From contig NZ_JAMCOS010000001.1 of assembly GCF_028069655.1 (NCBI RefSeq), forward strand, positions 1,456,001 to 1,520,000: a DNA stretch of 64,000 bases. The letters are read 5' to 3'. Of the stretch, positions 34,199 through 42,766 are shown one piece after another. The notes under the pieces were generated by a model. That model worked only from the letters and a program-made list of their open reading frames with translations, had not been told where the DNA came from and made no database searches. Every line of letters begins with the position of its first letter. The stretch's first letter is position 1. Position numbers and translations under genes: made by a program. This stretch comes from Acidovorax sp. NCPPB 4044. GTDB taxonomy: Bacteria > Pseudomonadota > Gammaproteobacteria > Burkholderiales > Burkholderiaceae_C.

Positions 34199-34213
34199 TA
34201 TACCCTGGGTATA
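34199..34213. promoter_or_regulatory. 15-bp palindrome, distal copy
   Basis: Identical to the copy at 34077, 122 bases away, in the same 313-bp gap between STY4528 and TIGR03761. The shared sequence extends a few bases on both sides. Two spaced operators would allow looping. Confidence 0.65.
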
Positions 34214-34283
34214 AAGATCCGCACAGCGCTGTCGTCTCCTGACGCTGGCGCTCTGCCGCACCCGACGAGTGCCCATTGGTTGC

Positions 34284-35519
34284 TCAGGCACCTCGCAAGA
34301 TGGCGCGCAGCCGCTCCAGATGCGCTCGCGCCACTTCCTTGCTCGCGGGCTTCGGCGGCGGTACCGGTGCCGGTGCCGGTGTAGGGGATGGCGGTGGATG
34401 GGGCGGCGGTGCGGGCGTCTGGACTGCCGTGGCCTTGAATTCGCCGCGGATGGCCTTCTGGATGATCCCGAAAAGGTAACCCGCTGGATTGCGCACGCCG
34501 CGGTCGCGGCAGCGCGCGGCCCACTCGTCGAGCACGGCTTGCCGCTGTTCCTGCGCGACCTGCTGCAGAGCGACCAGGGCCCCCGCCTGCTGCTCGTCCT
34601 TCAAGCCCACGAACTGCGCAGGCAGGCGCATGCCTCTGTGCGCGCTTGCGCGCGGTACCGTACGTTCTTCTACAGAAGAACTACGTACGGTACGGTCCTG
34701 CATCGGATTCCGAAGACTGTGGTTTGGCGCGGGTTTGCGGCCCGATTCGGAATCCGAAGCCAGCGCCGAAGGAATCCGAAGCCGGTCGTCGGGGCCGCCT
34801 TCGGAATCGCCGGTGTGCGCATCCTGTGCATAACTTGCTTCCTCCTGCGAAGTCTGCGGCACTCCGCGGGCCAGTTGCTCCGAGAGCACCTGCAGCCGCG
34901 TGGGCAACACCCCGCCGCGCAGCAACGGATCTTCGGCAATCTCCCGCAGCGTGTGCTGGCCGACGTGCTGCACCGCCTTGCTCGCATGGCTCAGCGCCTG
35001 GCTGACCAGCCCCAGATAGTCGGGGTCGAGCTGCATCGCCTCGAAGGGGGTGAGCGGCGCGTCGTGCAGGACGTAGAGATTGCCGAGGATGCGGCCGCTT
35101 TGCGGATCGCGGCGCCTGCGCACGAGGCTCAGCCAGCGCGTGAGCCGCAGCAGCGTCAGGGCGCGCGCGATCGTCTCGGTGGAAGCTATGGGACCGCAGG
35201 GCATGCCCGCCAACAAGGGGCGCAGTTGCTCGTAGGTCGGCAGCGCGGTGAGCCCGTCGGCATGCAGCTGCATCCGGATGACCTGCCAGGCATTGCGCTC
35301 CAGAGGGGTCAGCCGGCGGTCCAGGAACAGTGCCCGCGGAACGCTCTCGTGCCGATTGCCGCTGTAGAGGAAGCCGTCGTGGGCCGCGGGTTTGCCGGGC
35401 GCGGGAGCCGTGGGCCGCGGCGTGGGCCGCGCGGGTGGCGGTGCCTGCTCCCACGCGGCATCGAGCACCTCCGCCAGCGACCGTGGACCGTGCGGCCGCT
35501 GCGCCCCCGAGGTTGCCAT
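34284..35519 (-). CDS. STY4528-family ICE replication protein
   Basis: A 411-aa protein. The conserved core runs from about residue 45 (HDGFLYSGNRHESVPRALFLDRRLTPLERNAWQVIRM) through a winged-helix segment (ALTLLRLTRWLSLVRRRRD). Next comes GRILGNLYVLHDAPLTPFEAMQLDPDYLGL, the signature of the STY4528-type pathogenicity-island replication proteins. The C-terminal third contains a second helix-turn-helix-like stretch and a proline-rich linker (HPPPSPTPAPAPVPPP). It likely binds DNA for replication of the excised element. It starts five bases after the DUF2857 stop. Confidence 0.85.
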   Translation of the reverse strand: MATSGAQRPHGPRSLAEVLDAAWEQAPPPARPTPRPTAPAPGKPAAHDGFLYSGNRHESVPRALFLDRRLTPLERNAWQVIRMQLHADGLTALPTYEQLRPLLAGMPCGPIASTETIARALTLLRLTRWLSLVRRRRDPQSGRILGNLYVLHDAPLTPFEAMQLDPDYLGLVSQALSHASKAVQHVGQHTLREIAEDPLLRGGVLPTRLQVLSEQLARGVPQTSQEEASYAQDAHTGDSEGGPDDRLRIPSALASDSESGRKPAPNHSLRNPMQDRTVRSSSVEERTVPRASAHRGMRLPAQFVGLKDEQQAGALVALQQVAQEQRQAVLDEWAARCRDRGVRNPAGYLFGIIQKAIRGEFKATAVQTPAPPPHPPPSPTPAPAPVPPPKPASKEVARAHLERLRAILRGA

Positions 35520-35523
35520 GGGA

Positions 35524-36084
35524 CTACACCAGTCCCTGCGCGATCCAGCCTTGAATAGCGGCCCAGACGACCGACAGGGGGAGGGACATCTCCTCGGCCA
35601 GGTCCATCGCGAGGTCCAGCATCGCCATGTCGTCCTGCATATCGATGCCGCGCTCGCGTGCGGCGGGCTTCCATCGTTCCCAGAGCTCGGCGTCCTGGGC
35701 TTCGCTCAGCACGGGGTGGCGGCCCTTGCGTTTGGGCAACGCCAGGATCTCGCGGCGCAGCGCCACCTCCTGGTGCGACAGGCCGTAGAACGTGCTCACC
35801 ATCTCGGTGCTCGCTCCCAGACGCAGCATGCGGTCGACGGTGGAGATTTCCCGCTCCACGTCCTGCGTCTGCCCCAGCAGCCGGCGCACGACCTCGCCGT
35901 TCACGGTCACGGAGCACCACGACACGGAGGCGTTGAGCAGCACGCTGACCAGGTCCGGTCGCTTGAGCGCCGCAAGCTCCGCATCGCCGAAGCCCATGGA
36001 ACGCGCGCGGCGCAGCTGCCCGTTGCGCAGATCGTGCAGCGCCTGGGCGATCACCGCCTGGTTGAGCGGGTGCGGCGTGGTCAT
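35524..36084 (-). CDS. DUF2857 family ICE protein
   Basis: A 186-aa protein (MTTPHPLNQAVIAQALHDLRNGQLRRARSMGFGDAELAAL). A LGASTEMVSTFYGLSHQEVALRREILALP segment resembles a helix-turn-helix. The family is an ICE-specific partner gene between parB and the STY4528 gene; the role is unknown, with DNA binding plausible. It overlaps parB by four bases (ATGA). Confidence 0.88.
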   Translation of the reverse strand: MTTPHPLNQAVIAQALHDLRNGQLRRARSMGFGDAELAALKRPDLVSVLLNASVSWCSVTVNGEVVRRLLGQTQDVEREISTVDRMLRLGASTEMVSTFYGLSHQEVALRREILALPKRKGRHPVLSEAQDAELWERWKPAARERGIDMQDDMAMLDLAMDLAEEMSLPLSVVWAAIQGWIAQGLV

Positions 36085-37766
36085 GGCATCGCGCCGGAGC
36101 CGGGGCCGGCCTGCAGCTCGAAGAGACGCCGCGCCAGGCGCAGCAGGCGAAACAGCTTCACCAGCCCGCTGTCGCTGAGGCGCGGGATGCTGCCCTGGTT
36201 GCGCAGCAGGGGTTCGAGCGCTTCGGCGAGCGGTCCCGCATCCGCCGTGTCTCCCAGTGCGTTGAGCAGCGCGAGCAGGGCGGGGGAGCGCTGCTCTTCG
36301 CCGCCCGTTGCCGAAGGCGCGTCGCAGGCGTAGCCCACGCCGCCATGGTCCGTGGCGGCGATGCGATCGGCTGCGCCCACCTCGCTCGCGATCTCGCGGG
36401 CGAATTGCACGATGTGGGCGCGCAATCGGTCGGGCGTGTCCAGCCCCGGTTCGATGTGCCAGACGTCGGAGATGGGGTAGAGCCCGCCCGCCTGGACGGG
36501 GATGGCCCGCACCACGTTGTCGGCGAAGGAATGCAGGGGCTCGCCGTGGTGGTCCGCCACCAGCTTCTGGATGGACTGCAGGCGCTCCGTGGTCGCGGCC
36601 GGCGAGGCGGTGTGTTGTTTGACCGGGTCGGATGAGGGCGGCAGCGAGGCTCGCGAAGCCGTGGCTTCGTTGCCGCCGGTGCGCATGGCCAGGGGTTGTG
36701 TGTCGCCCGGAAGAGTTGCCGGGGTAGCGGCTGCAATAGCGGCAGGAAGAGCAACGGGCGTGCCCGCAGCCGCAGGCGGGACCGTTGGCCGCTCGGCCGC
36801 CGCGCTGTGTGCCGGCATCGAAGGATGGGGCATAGGTCCCGGATGCGTGGGCGTGCTGTGCAGTACACGTTGCCGGCCTTCCAGGCCCGCGATGTCCAGC
36901 GCCAGCACGTCGTAGTCGGCGCCCAGCGCCTGCGCCATCTGGCCGACCAGCTCGTCGCGCACCCGCTCGAAGGAGAATTCCGCGGGCGCCGTGTCGAATC
37001 CCGCGAGCACGTCATGGAACAGGTCCGCGAACGGCGTCGCCTCCGCGGACGCGCGCTGCGACCAGACCTGCTCGGCCCCCCGGCGCAGCATCGACAGGCG
37101 CTCCACCTGATGGCGGCCCATGCCCGCATAGAGAACCGAGGGAATGGCGGGCAGCAGGTACTGCACCGCGTCACGCATCCGGCTGATGTGCGGCTGCGAC
37201 ACCGGATAGCCGTCCGCCGCCAGCCGCCGCGCCAGCTCGACCTGCGTCATCGGTTTGCCGCCGCTTTCCTGCTCGTACAGCTCCCGGGCCTTCTCGACGC
37301 CGAGCGCCCGCTCGATGAACGTCAGGGTGCCATGCAGCTCGTTTTCCGCGAGATGGCCGGTGAGGGCTATGAGTTCGCCGCGCATGCCGCCTTGCGTGGG
37401 CCAGGGACGGAACAGGCAGGGAATGCGGAAGAAGCGCTCGTCCTTCGTCTCGGCCCAGAGCTCGCGCAGGATCGCGAGCCGCGTGTTGCCGCCGTTGCGG
37501 ATGATGTAGTGCGGCTCGCCCGGGCGCCGCGTGATCGCCGGGGCGGTATCGAGTCCGCGCTCGCGGATGGATGCCTTGATCTCTGCGTACAGCGGATTGA
37601 CCGTGACGCGGGGATTGAGCTCGTAAGGACGCAGCTGCTCCAGCGTCACCACCATCGGCGTGTCGGCGATCGGGTCGCTCAGTGCCCCGGCGTCGGGGCC
37701 GGTGCGCTGGAAGGTGTCCGCCAGCAACTCGCGGGCGATGTCCGGATCGCTGCCCCTGGGCATCAC
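36081..37766 (-). CDS. parB: ICE ParB-family protein (TIGR03764-like)
   Basis: A 561-aa ParB/Srx-fold protein. VTLEQLRPYELNPRVTVNPLYAEIKASIRERGLDTAPAITRRPGEPHYIIRNGGNTRLAILREL (residues about 39-105) is the ParB N-terminal domain. QVELARRLAADGYPVSQPHISRM is the helix-turn-helix. The C-terminal half is an extended, proline/alanine-rich region with a conserved GLYPISDVWHIEPGLD segment specific to ICE ParBs. It acts with ParA in maintenance or mobilisation of the element. It overlaps both neighbours by four bases, in one operon from AlpA to STY4528. Confidence 0.9.
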   Translation of the reverse strand: MMPRGSDPDIARELLADTFQRTGPDAGALSDPIADTPMVVTLEQLRPYELNPRVTVNPLYAEIKASIRERGLDTAPAITRRPGEPHYIIRNGGNTRLAILRELWAETKDERFFRIPCLFRPWPTQGGMRGELIALTGHLAENELHGTLTFIERALGVEKARELYEQESGGKPMTQVELARRLAADGYPVSQPHISRMRDAVQYLLPAIPSVLYAGMGRHQVERLSMLRRGAEQVWSQRASAEATPFADLFHDVLAGFDTAPAEFSFERVRDELVGQMAQALGADYDVLALDIAGLEGRQRVLHSTPTHPGPMPHPSMPAHSAAAERPTVPPAAAGTPVALPAAIAAATPATLPGDTQPLAMRTGGNEATASRASLPPSSDPVKQHTASPAATTERLQSIQKLVADHHGEPLHSFADNVVRAIPVQAGGLYPISDVWHIEPGLDTPDRLRAHIVQFAREIASEVGAADRIAATDHGGVGYACDAPSATGGEEQRSPALLALLNALGDTADAGPLAEALEPLLRNQGSIPRLSDSGLVKLFRLLRLARRLFELQAGPGSGAMP

Positions 37767-37993
37767 ATGCTCCCGTGGTGTCCGTGCCGCTTGTCCACCC
37801 GCGGCACGGGCAGCGATGCCGCCTCCGCGGCCAGGGGGCCGGACGGATTGGGTGCGCCGAGATGGATGGCGGGCAATCCAGGCTTGCGCAGGCTGCGCAG
37901 TTGCCCGTCCGCGACGACGATCCGCCAGCCTTCGCGGCGCGCGAACGCGATCAGGCGCCGCAACGCGGTGGGCGTTTCAATGCGGGTCGGCAT
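37763..37993 (-). CDS. Small gene between parA and parB (Shi position)
   Basis: A 76-aa protein (MPTRIETPTALRRLIAFARREGWRIVVADGQLRSLRKPG). The first 35 residues form an amphipathic basic helix and a strand; the tail is Pro/Gly/His-rich. It overlaps parA by 17 bases and parB by four. In ICEclc a small gene, shi, at this place acts with parA to slow division of transfer-competent cells. Position is the only support here; I see no sequence identity to claim. Confidence 0.65.
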   Translation of the reverse strand: MPTRIETPTALRRLIAFARREGWRIVVADGQLRSLRKPGLPAIHLGAPNPSGPLAAEAASLPVPRVDKRHGHHGSM

Positions 37994-38861
37994 GCGTGGC
38001 CCTCCCGGTCACGAGGTCGAGTCGGTCGCGCCATTGCGGAAACAATTCGATCGCGAGCGCGCGCTGGCTCTCCAGCGCGGCCGGAGCGAGCCGGCCACGG
38101 GGCTGCCGGTACTCGACGCGATGCACGGGCAGGCGGCGCAGCGCCGCGGTGGGGTAGGCCTCGATCGCCGGGATCGTGGTGTCGAGCACCCGCACGTCCG
38201 CGGCCGGCTGAAACATGCTGCGCAGCGCCTGCTGGACCTGCCGGGCATTGACCGACACCGTGTGGACCCGATTGATGAGCAGGCGCAAGGGCGGGGGCTC
38301 GATGCCCAGGCGCCGGTACGGGGCGATCTCCTCCATCAGACTCAGCGTGCCGCGCCGCAATTCCCGAGCCGCCAGGATCTCCGGCGTGACCGGCGAGAGC
38401 GAGACATCGGAGGCGAGGACCGCCATCTCCAGCAGCACGCTTCGGGCGCCCTGGGTGTCGATCAGCAGCAGGTCATAGTGCGTCTGGAACATGCCGAGCA
38501 GATTGCGCAGCCGGAGGCGGCCATCGGCCGCGTGCAGCAGCAGCGTGTTCAACTGGCCATGGGCATCGTTGGACAGCAGCAGATCCAATCCGCCGATGGC
38601 CGTCGTGGAGATGAGCTGGCCGCGATCCTGTTCGTTGAAGGCGAGCATCTCGTAGATGCCACCCGGTGCGCGGCGCTCCAGCGGAAAATAGCTCGACAGC
38701 GTCGGCTGGATGTCCAGGTCCAGCAGCAGCACGCGCATGCCGGCGTCCGCGAGGAATCCGCCCAGGTTGGCCGCCGTCGTGGTCTTTCCGACTCCGCCCT
38801 TGGTCGAGATGATGGACACCACGATGGGGGGCGCGGTACGGCGCGCTGACGTATCGCTCAT
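37977..38861 (-). CDS. parA: ICE ParA-family ATPase (Soj-like)
   Basis: A 294-aa deviant-Walker ATPase: IISTKGGVGKTTTAANLGG (Walker A, K21-T28), VLLLDLDIQPTLSSYF (A' motif) and DLLLIDTQGARSV (Walker B). The C-terminal part contains LLINRVHTVSVNARQVQQAL and an ERLDLVTG-like end. It has no N-terminal DNA-binding extension. It probably partitions or stabilises the circular ICE, with ParB downstream. The ATG at 38861 overlaps the AlpA stop by four bases. Confidence 0.92.
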   Translation of the reverse strand: MSDTSARRTAPPIVVSIISTKGGVGKTTTAANLGGFLADAGMRVLLLDLDIQPTLSSYFPLERRAPGGIYEMLAFNEQDRGQLISTTAIGGLDLLLSNDAHGQLNTLLLHAADGRLRLRNLLGMFQTHYDLLLIDTQGARSVLLEMAVLASDVSLSPVTPEILAARELRRGTLSLMEEIAPYRRLGIEPPPLRLLINRVHTVSVNARQVQQALRSMFQPAADVRVLDTTIPAIEAYPTAALRRLPVHRVEYRQPRGRLAPAALESQRALAIELFPQWRDRLDLVTGRATHADPH

Positions 38862-39085
38862 GCCCGCTCCCGATCCGCCAGCCACTGGTCGATCTCGTCC
38901 TCGTACCAGCCGACCGCGCGCACACCCAGGCGCACGCGCTGCGGAAACTTCTTCTCCTTCATCAGGCTGTAGATATGCGCGCGCTTGAAGCCCGTGCGTT
39001 CCTCCACCGAGGCGCGCCGCAGGACGCGGCGGTTGGCAGGCGCCTCTTTTTCGGTGGCGGTGGGCGGGGTGGCCGGTGACGACAT
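38858..39085 (-). CDS. AlpA-like excisionase/transcription factor
   Basis: A 75-aa protein with a MerR/AlpA-type winged helix-turn-helix: VLRRASVEERTGFKRAHIYSLMKEKKFPQRVRLGVRAVGWYEDEIDQWLADRE (residues 21-73). Such proteins act as excision factors or activators at the ends of ICEs. The start at 39085 has AGGA nine bases upstream; an ATG three codons earlier has none. As the first gene of the parA-parB-topB block it probably controls that operon. Confidence 0.85.
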   Translation of the reverse strand: MSSPATPPTATEKEAPANRRVLRRASVEERTGFKRAHIYSLMKEKKFPQRVRLGVRAVGWYEDEIDQWLADRERA

Positions 39086-40471
39086 GGTGGTCATTCCTGA
39101 CGCTCGCTGGCGCTGTATGGACAGCGACAGTGAACCCGCCGCGGTGCGCGGCGGACACCGGCAATCCGGTTCGCGCGGCAACGCAAAGATGCTTTGCACA
39201 CGAGATCGCGGGAAGCGCGGGCAGGCATGGGCACCTGGGCCGGCAGCGCATGGACTCCGCGAGCAGCAACTGCGCTATTCGGCGCGAGGGACCGGAGGAC
39301 TACATGGAGGGCGAGGTCTTGGGTTGTGCACGGTGTTTCTTGCAATGCGCGTGTTTCCGGGAGCATCCGCAACTCCTATGCGATGCGAACTCCAGACTTT
39401 CCCCCTGCGCCTCTCAGCCGCCCGATATTCGAAACCCGAAAACAGGCGTGTGGGAGACGTACTCCGTCCGGTAAGGCGTGGCGATCGACGCCAAGCTTCT
39501 TTTATCTAATCAATAAGTATTATTTATAATAGTTCTGATGATTCTGGCTGCGCGGATATCGACACTGCTAGCACATCGGCGTCGATAATTCCGCCAGATA
39601 GAATTGTAAAATTTGGAAGCACCGAACACCCCACGGCGGTGGGAGCGTTGTAACGGCTTGCTGTCGAGTTGCTTCGCCTGGGTGGCGAGCGATCGATGGG
39701 CTTGCAGCGCATGTTGTTCCGTCCGAACGTGCTCTTCCCATGAAGACGGACGGGCGCGGAAATTCCCCCGTGGATTTCCTGCAGCGATCCTGTTTTGGGA
39801 CCGGTTTTTCCCCGGGACTGGGCACCTTGTCATATAGCCCGGGCCTGTTCTCGGAGCGAGTGAAACGCCGTGAAGCAATCCGCCGTTTCGTTTCGCGCGG
39901 GAGATTTGTACAGAATCGATGACCCACACGTGATCGAATATCTGCTCTGAAAGGCAGTGCTGGAGGAAGCGCGTAAAACGAGTTTGGCGGTCGTGGTTTG
40001 TTCGGTGTGCCGGCGTGGCCACCGGTCTTTCCTGCCGGGACGAATCGAAGCGGCGCCTTCGAATTCCTCTCGGTCATACCGAAAGTCCCGCAAGCGACCC
40101 ATCCACCCTGGGCGAGGTGGCACCTGGGTCGGAGGAGCCGAATGGCTTTCCGGGTTCGAATCCATGCGGCCTCGCACGGCATGGGGGAATCCGGTCGCTC
40201 GCTCGTCTTTCATGGAGGGCACCGGAATGGCGCCGCTGGAAGACTCACTCCGTCTTTTCAGACGTTCCTTGACGGAGGGCATCACGGCGTTGGCCTTCGG
40301 GTGATTGCGTGCTCCCAGCGCACTTCGGTCTAGTTACAAAAAAACACAATATTTCTGTCCGGTAACTGCAACTGGCACGGTGGCCCGTGTATGGGGCCTC
40401 GTACCATCGCGCCCCTAACACAGCAGCCGCCAATGGCGTGCGGAGCAGGAAAATAGATAGGGGAAATCCGC
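39086..40471. other. 1.4-kb gap without a supported gene; candidate element end or regulatory zone
   Basis: From about 39.47 kb the base composition turns AT-richer than both flanks, with a TTATTTATAATAG stretch near 39.53 kb. No reading frame has a ribosome site plus protein-like composition. Short ORFs on both strands are probably chance. A GGTTCGAATCC sequence near 40.155 kb resembles a tRNA T-loop but is not in a tRNA. The clc-type ICE end is normally close to alpA, so an attachment site or a scar of one may be here. Confidence 0.4.
40332..40367 (+). promoter_or_regulatory. Inverted repeat upstream of the type I secretion operon
   Basis: AGTTAC (40332-40337) and GTAACT (40362-40367) flank an A-rich stretch (CAAAAAAACACAATATTTC) about 105 bases before the exporter gene. 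The AT-rich centre may hold the operon promoter; the half-sites may bind a regulator. Confidence 0.4.
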
Positions 40472-42766
40472 ATGTCGGAAGGAAAATTCGTGCCTCGGAC
40501 CCAGGGTGGGTCGGGGCTGCAGGCACTGCAATCGCTCTGCCTGATCGCCAGGCTGCACCAGGTGGCAGCGGATCCGGCGGCGCTGGCACACCAGCTCGGT
40601 CTTTCGCCGAGCGAGCCGGTGGGCGTGCCGGATCTGCTGCGGGCCGCGAAGAGCCTGGGTCTCAAAGCCCGCAAGGTGTCGTGCGGCGTGGAGCGGCTGG
40701 CGCTGACGCCGCTGCCCGCGCTGGCCCTGGTGCGAGAGTCCATGCAAGAGTCCGTGCCCGTGCCCGAGCCCGGGGTGGCGGGAGAGAGCGAGGGCGACGA
40801 CGCATCTCGCCATGGCGTTCGCGCCGCCGTGCTGGCGCAGTGCGATGGCCAGCGCGTGCTGCTGCACGAGCCCGGGGAGGGCGCGTCGGCCGGCCGTCCG
40901 GTGATCGAGCCCGTCGAAGAGTTCGCCCGGCGCTGGACGGGAGACCTCATCCTCGTGAGCAGCCGCGCAAGCCTGGCGGGTGAACTGGCCCGCTTCGATT
41001 TCTCGTGGTTCATCCCGAGCCTTATCAAGCACCGGCGCCTGCTGGGGGAAGTGCTGTTCATCTCCTTCATGCTGCAGCTCTTCGCGCTGGTGAGCCCGCT
41101 CTTCTTCCAGGTCGTCATGGACAAGGTGCTGGTGCACCGCGGGCTCACCACGCTCGATGTGCTGGTCGGCGGGCTCGTCGTGGTCGTCGTCTTCGAGAGC
41201 CTGCTGAACGGTTTGCGCGGTTACGTCTTCAGCCACACCACCAGCCGCATCGACGTGGAGCTCGGCGCGAGGCTCTTTCGCCACCTCGTGCAGTTGCCGC
41301 TCGCGTACTTCCAGTCGCGCCGCGTGGGCGATTCGGTGGCGCGCATGCGGGAGCTGGAGAACATCCGCGGCTTTCTCACCGGCAACGCGCTCACCGTGGT
41401 GCTGGACGTGCTGTTCTCCGGCGTGTTCATCGCGGTGATGCTGGTCTACAGCGTGCCGCTCACCCTCATCGTGCTCGCCAGCCTCCCGCTGTATTTCGGG
41501 CTGAGCCTGGCGGTGGTGCCCGTGCTGCGCAAGAGGCTGGACCACAAGTTCGCGCGCGGCGCCGAGAACCAGGCCATGCTGGTGGAAACCGTCACCGGCA
41601 TCCAGACCGTCAAGGCCAGTGCGCTGGAGCCCTCGTTCGCGCGGCGCTGGGACAACCAGCTCGCGGCCTACGTCAGCGCCAGCTTCAAGACCCAGAACCT
41701 GGCTGCCTGGGCGCACGAAGGCGTCAATCTGATCGGCAAGCTGGTGAATGCCGCCACCTTGTGGTGGGGCGCACGCCTGGTCATGGACGGCCAGCTCAGC
41801 GTGGGCCAGTTCGTCGCCTTCAACATGTTCGCGCAGCGCGTGGCGCAGCCCATCATGCGCATGGCGCAGCTGTGGACGGATTTCCAGCAGACCGGCATCT
41901 CCATGGCGCGGCTGGGCGACATCCTCAACACCCGCACCGAAGCGCCGGCCAGCAGCGCGGCGCAGTTGCCCGCCCTGCGCGGCCGCGTCACGCTCGACGG
42001 CGTGCATTTCCGCTACCGGCCCGAGGCCGCGCCGGTGCTCTGCGGCGTGCAGCTGGACATCCGCCCCGGCGAGGTCATCGGCATCGTGGGCCGCTCCGGC
42101 TCCGGCAAGAGCACGCTCACCAAGCTGGTGCAGCGCCTCTACGTGCCCGAGCAGGGACGCCTCCTGGTGGATGGCATCGACATCAGCCTGATCGATGCCG
42201 CGCAGCTGCGGCGGCAGGTGGGCGTCGTGCTGCAGGAGAACCTGCTGTTCAACCGCAGCGTGCGCGAAAACATCGCCATCGCCGATCCGGCCGCCCCCAT
42301 CGAAGCCGTGGTGCATGCGGCGCGGCTGGCTGGTGCGCACGATTTCGTGAGCGAGCTGCCCGAGGGCTACGACACGCTCGTGGGCGAGCAGGGCGGCAGC
42401 CTCTCGGGCGGCCAGCGCCAGCGCATCGCCATCGCGCGGGCGCTGTTCACCAACCCGCGCATCCTCATCCTCGACGAGGCGACCAGCGCGCTCGACTACG
42501 AGAGCGAAGCCATCATCCAGCGCAACATGGCGCACATCTGCGAGGGCCGCACGGTGCTCATCATCGCCCACCGGCTCTCGGCCGTGCGCCAGGCCCACCG
42601 CATCATCGTGATGGACAAGGGGCGCATCGTGGAGGCCGGCCCGCACGATGCGCTCATCCAGCGCCCGCAAGGGCTCTACGCCCACCTGTGGCGCATGCAG
42701 GACGGCGGCGGCGCCAGCGCCCTGCCAACGCGCACCGGACAGCGCACCGAGGAGGTCGTGGCATGA
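40472..42766 (+). CDS. HlyB-type type I secretion ABC transporter
   Basis: A 764-aa permease/ATPase. Residues about 15-165 are a C39-like domain without a catalytic cysteine in place; like HlyB, it should recognise RTX substrates, not cleave them. It carries a Glu/Pro/Asp-rich insertion of about 35 residues ([15 protein letters not shown]). The six-helix membrane domain spans about 190-460. The ATPase has GRSGSGKST (about 540-548), LSGGQRQRI (from about 644), [12 protein letters not shown] (from about 664) and an AHRLS switch histidine near 700. GGGGAAA precedes the start only weakly. First gene of the operon; no TolC-like outer channel is encoded nearby, so a host channel is needed. Confidence 0.93.
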   Translation: MSEGKFVPRTQGGSGLQALQSLCLIARLHQVAADPAALAHQLGLSPSEPVGVPDLLRAAKSLGLKARKVSCGVERLALTPLPALALVRESMQESVPVPEPGVAGESEGDDASRHGVRAAVLAQCDGQRVLLHEPGEGASAGRPVIEPVEEFARRWTGDLILVSSRASLAGELARFDFSWFIPSLIKHRRLLGEVLFISFMLQLFALVSPLFFQVVMDKVLVHRGLTTLDVLVGGLVVVVVFESLLNGLRGYVFSHTTSRIDVELGARLFRHLVQLPLAYFQSRRVGDSVARMRELENIRGFLTGNALTVVLDVLFSGVFIAVMLVYSVPLTLIVLASLPLYFGLSLAVVPVLRKRLDHKFARGAENQAMLVETVTGIQTVKASALEPSFARRWDNQLAAYVSASFKTQNLAAWAHEGVNLIGKLVNAATLWWGARLVMDGQLSVGQFVAFNMFAQRVAQPIMRMAQLWTDFQQTGISMARLGDILNTRTEAPASSAAQLPALRGRVTLDGVHFRYRPEAAPVLCGVQLDIRPGEVIGIVGRSGSGKSTLTKLVQRLYVPEQGRLLVDGIDISLIDAAQLRRQVGVVLQENLLFNRSVRENIAIADPAAPIEAVVHAARLAGAHDFVSELPEGYDTLVGEQGGSLSGGQRQRIAIARALFTNPRILILDEATSALDYESEAIIQRNMAHICEGRTVLIIAHRLSAVRQAHRIIVMDKGRIVEAGPHDALIQRPQGLYAHLWRMQDGGGASALPTRTGQRTEEVVA

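Noticed and set aside
40145..40170. GGTTCGAATCC, a tRNA T-arm-like sequence
   Set aside because: The neighbouring bases do not pair as a T-stem and no acceptor, D or anticodon arm is present; at most a fragment.
39830..40285. 151-aa minus-strand frame in the gene-free zone
   Set aside because: No ribosome site, no domain-like pattern, and other frames in the same place are equally open.
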